NCBI RefSeq assembly: GCF_034087045.1
Contig: NZ_CP139247.1
Span: forward strand, 2,940,001-3,004,000
DNA: 64,000 bases
Origin: Chitinophaga sancti
GTDB taxonomy: Bacteria; Bacteroidota; Bacteroidia; Chitinophagales; Chitinophagaceae
Reading direction: 5' to 3'
Made by a program: the position numbers and the translations under genes. The stretch's first letter is position 1; the number at the start of each line of letters is the position of its first letter. The notes under the pieces are model-generated. The model saw only the letters and a list, made by a program, of their open reading frames with translations, was not told the DNA's origin and did no database searches. Shown in pieces: positions 63,055 through 64,000 of the stretch.

Positions 63055-64000
63055 TGTCAACCAAGATCGTGTACTGTATGGCAATACTATGCCTTTGCCT
63101 GACTGTAGCCAGCGCCCAACAGAAAATAACCGGAAAAGTAACAGATGCCACAACCGGTGCCCCACTAGAAGGAATCACCGTAAGGGTCAGACTCAGTAAC
63201 TCCGGCAGTTTAACCAACAAGTCCGGTGAATACACCATCGAGGCCAAAGCCAATGATGTACTGGAAGTAAGTGCCATCGGTTTCACCCCACAGGCCCTTT
63301 CCGTCAATGGGCGCTCTGTGATCGATGTAAAACTGGTCTCCGCCGTCTCGGAGCTCAACCAGATCGTACTCGTAGGTAGCCGGGGTACGGGGCGTGCCAG
63401 AACGGAAACGCCTGTTCCCGTCGATGTCATACCCATTGCCCAGGCATCCCAGTCTACTGCCAAAACAGATCTCACCGCCGTCCTGAACATGGCCGCTCCC
63501 TCCCTGAACTACAACAAACAAAGTGGGAGTGATGGTGCTGATATGATCGACCTCGCCACCCTCAGGGGCCTTGGACCTGATCAGACCTTAGTGCTTGTAA
63601 ATGGTAAAAGACGTCACCAGACAGCCTTCGTAGCCGTATACGGTACCCGTGGCCGTGGTAATTCAGGCACTGACCTCAATGCCATCCCCGAAGCTGCCAT
63701 CGACAGGGTCGAAATTCTTCGCGACGGTGCCTCTGCCCAATATGGCTCCGATGCCATTGCAGGGGTGATCAACCTCATCCTCAAAAAAGATGTGAACCAC
63801 CTCAATGTGACCGCAGGTTATGCCGGTTATTATGACCATAAGTACAATACCTGGTTTGGCCGTAAACAATCCCAATACCAGTACGGTGTACCCATCGATG
63901 GGAATACCGGTACCCTGGGCCTCAGCTATGGCCTTCCTTTGGATAAAAACGGCGGGTTTCTCAACTTTTCGGGCAACTTCCTCATCCAGGGTAAAACCTA
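63055..64000 (+). CDS. TonB-dependent outer-membrane receptor (5' part, cut by the window end)
   Basis: The frame starts with ATG at 63055 and stays open to the last base, giving 315 residues. A signal peptide is at about 1-21 (LTVASAQQ). A carboxypeptidase-regulatory-like domain follows at 22-105 (ITGKVTDATTGAPLEGITVR), then a TonB plug domain (TPVPVDVIPIAQASQ, LATLRGLGPDQTLVLVNGKR, VEILRDGASAQYGSDAIAGV). The barrel begins near the window end. There is no STN domain and the plug lacks the SusC start signature, so a siderophore-type or sugar TonB receptor is more likely than a SusC protein. The gene is divergent from the AraC regulator. Confidence 0.9.

Noticed and set aside
1..64000. tRNA, rRNA, insertion sequences, prophage or integrase
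   Set aside because: I looked for cloverleaf-like segments, transposase motifs and attachment-type direct repeats in the gaps and saw none I could support.

Overview
The window looks like a chromosomal segment of a Bacteroidota member, most likely a Chitinophagaceae relative (Chitinophaga-like). This rests on paired SusC/SusD proteins behind an ECF sigma/FecR pair, many TAnnTTTG-type promoter boxes close to start codons, a vertical set of Bacteroidota housekeeping genes (thyA, folA, dnaG, argS, dnaK, lepB, pdhB), and a type VI secretion system (T6SS) of the Bacteroidota-specific subtype iii. The species call is inference; no rRNA or tRNA gene is visible.

Layout. 1-3.4 kb: the end of an amidohydrolase, a secreted RraA-like protein, a bile-acid/sodium-symporter family permease and a secreted TIM-barrel isomerase-like lipoprotein. 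3.5-6.2 kb: an unknown membrane-anchored protein, an MgtC/DUF4010 membrane protein and an orphan, N-terminally shortened FecR. 6.3-11.2 kb: proline dehydrogenase, thymidylate synthase, dihydrofolate reductase, DNA primase. 11.4-20.3 kb: ECF sigma factor, FecR anti-sigma, SusC (with STN domain), SusD, an LVIVD-repeat lipoprotein split in two, and a beta-barrel protein. This is a self-contained nutrient-uptake locus with no glycoside hydrolase next to it. 20.4-33.3 kb: thiolase, PDH E1 beta, cysE-cysM, an NtrC-type regulator, signal peptidase I, cytidine deaminase, a TPR protein, argS and small envelope proteins. 33.4-39 kb: dnaK, a 93-bp tandem repeat, dipeptide epimerase, a DUF6807 protein and a peroxiredoxin-like protein without its cysteines.

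39.2-56.5 kb is the accessory centre of the window: a T6SSiii cluster with two hcp genes, tssH, tssB, tssC, tssF, tssE, a tssP-like PKD protein, tssG, tssN, tssK and tssO. A TraN/DUF4138-like envelope protein and a lytic transglycosylase are built into it. No VgrG (TssI) and no TssR are present here. Beside the first hcp sit a frameshifted secreted protein gene and a TPR-type gene whose leader carries four tandem duplicates of its own translation start. The promoter region between hcp and tssH holds a strict 11-bp TTCGA repeat.

56.6-64 kb: a GntR/UTRA repressor divergent from a six-hairpin glycosidase with a 16-bp palindromic operator candidate, a YceI protein, pantothenate kinase, a GabD-like aldehyde dehydrogenase with an AraC regulator, and the start of a TonB-dependent receptor cut by the window end.

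Most likely candidates for something undescribed are the duplicated-start leader at 40.57-40.80 kb, the 11-bp TTCGA array, and the TraN-like/transglycosylase pair inside the T6SS.
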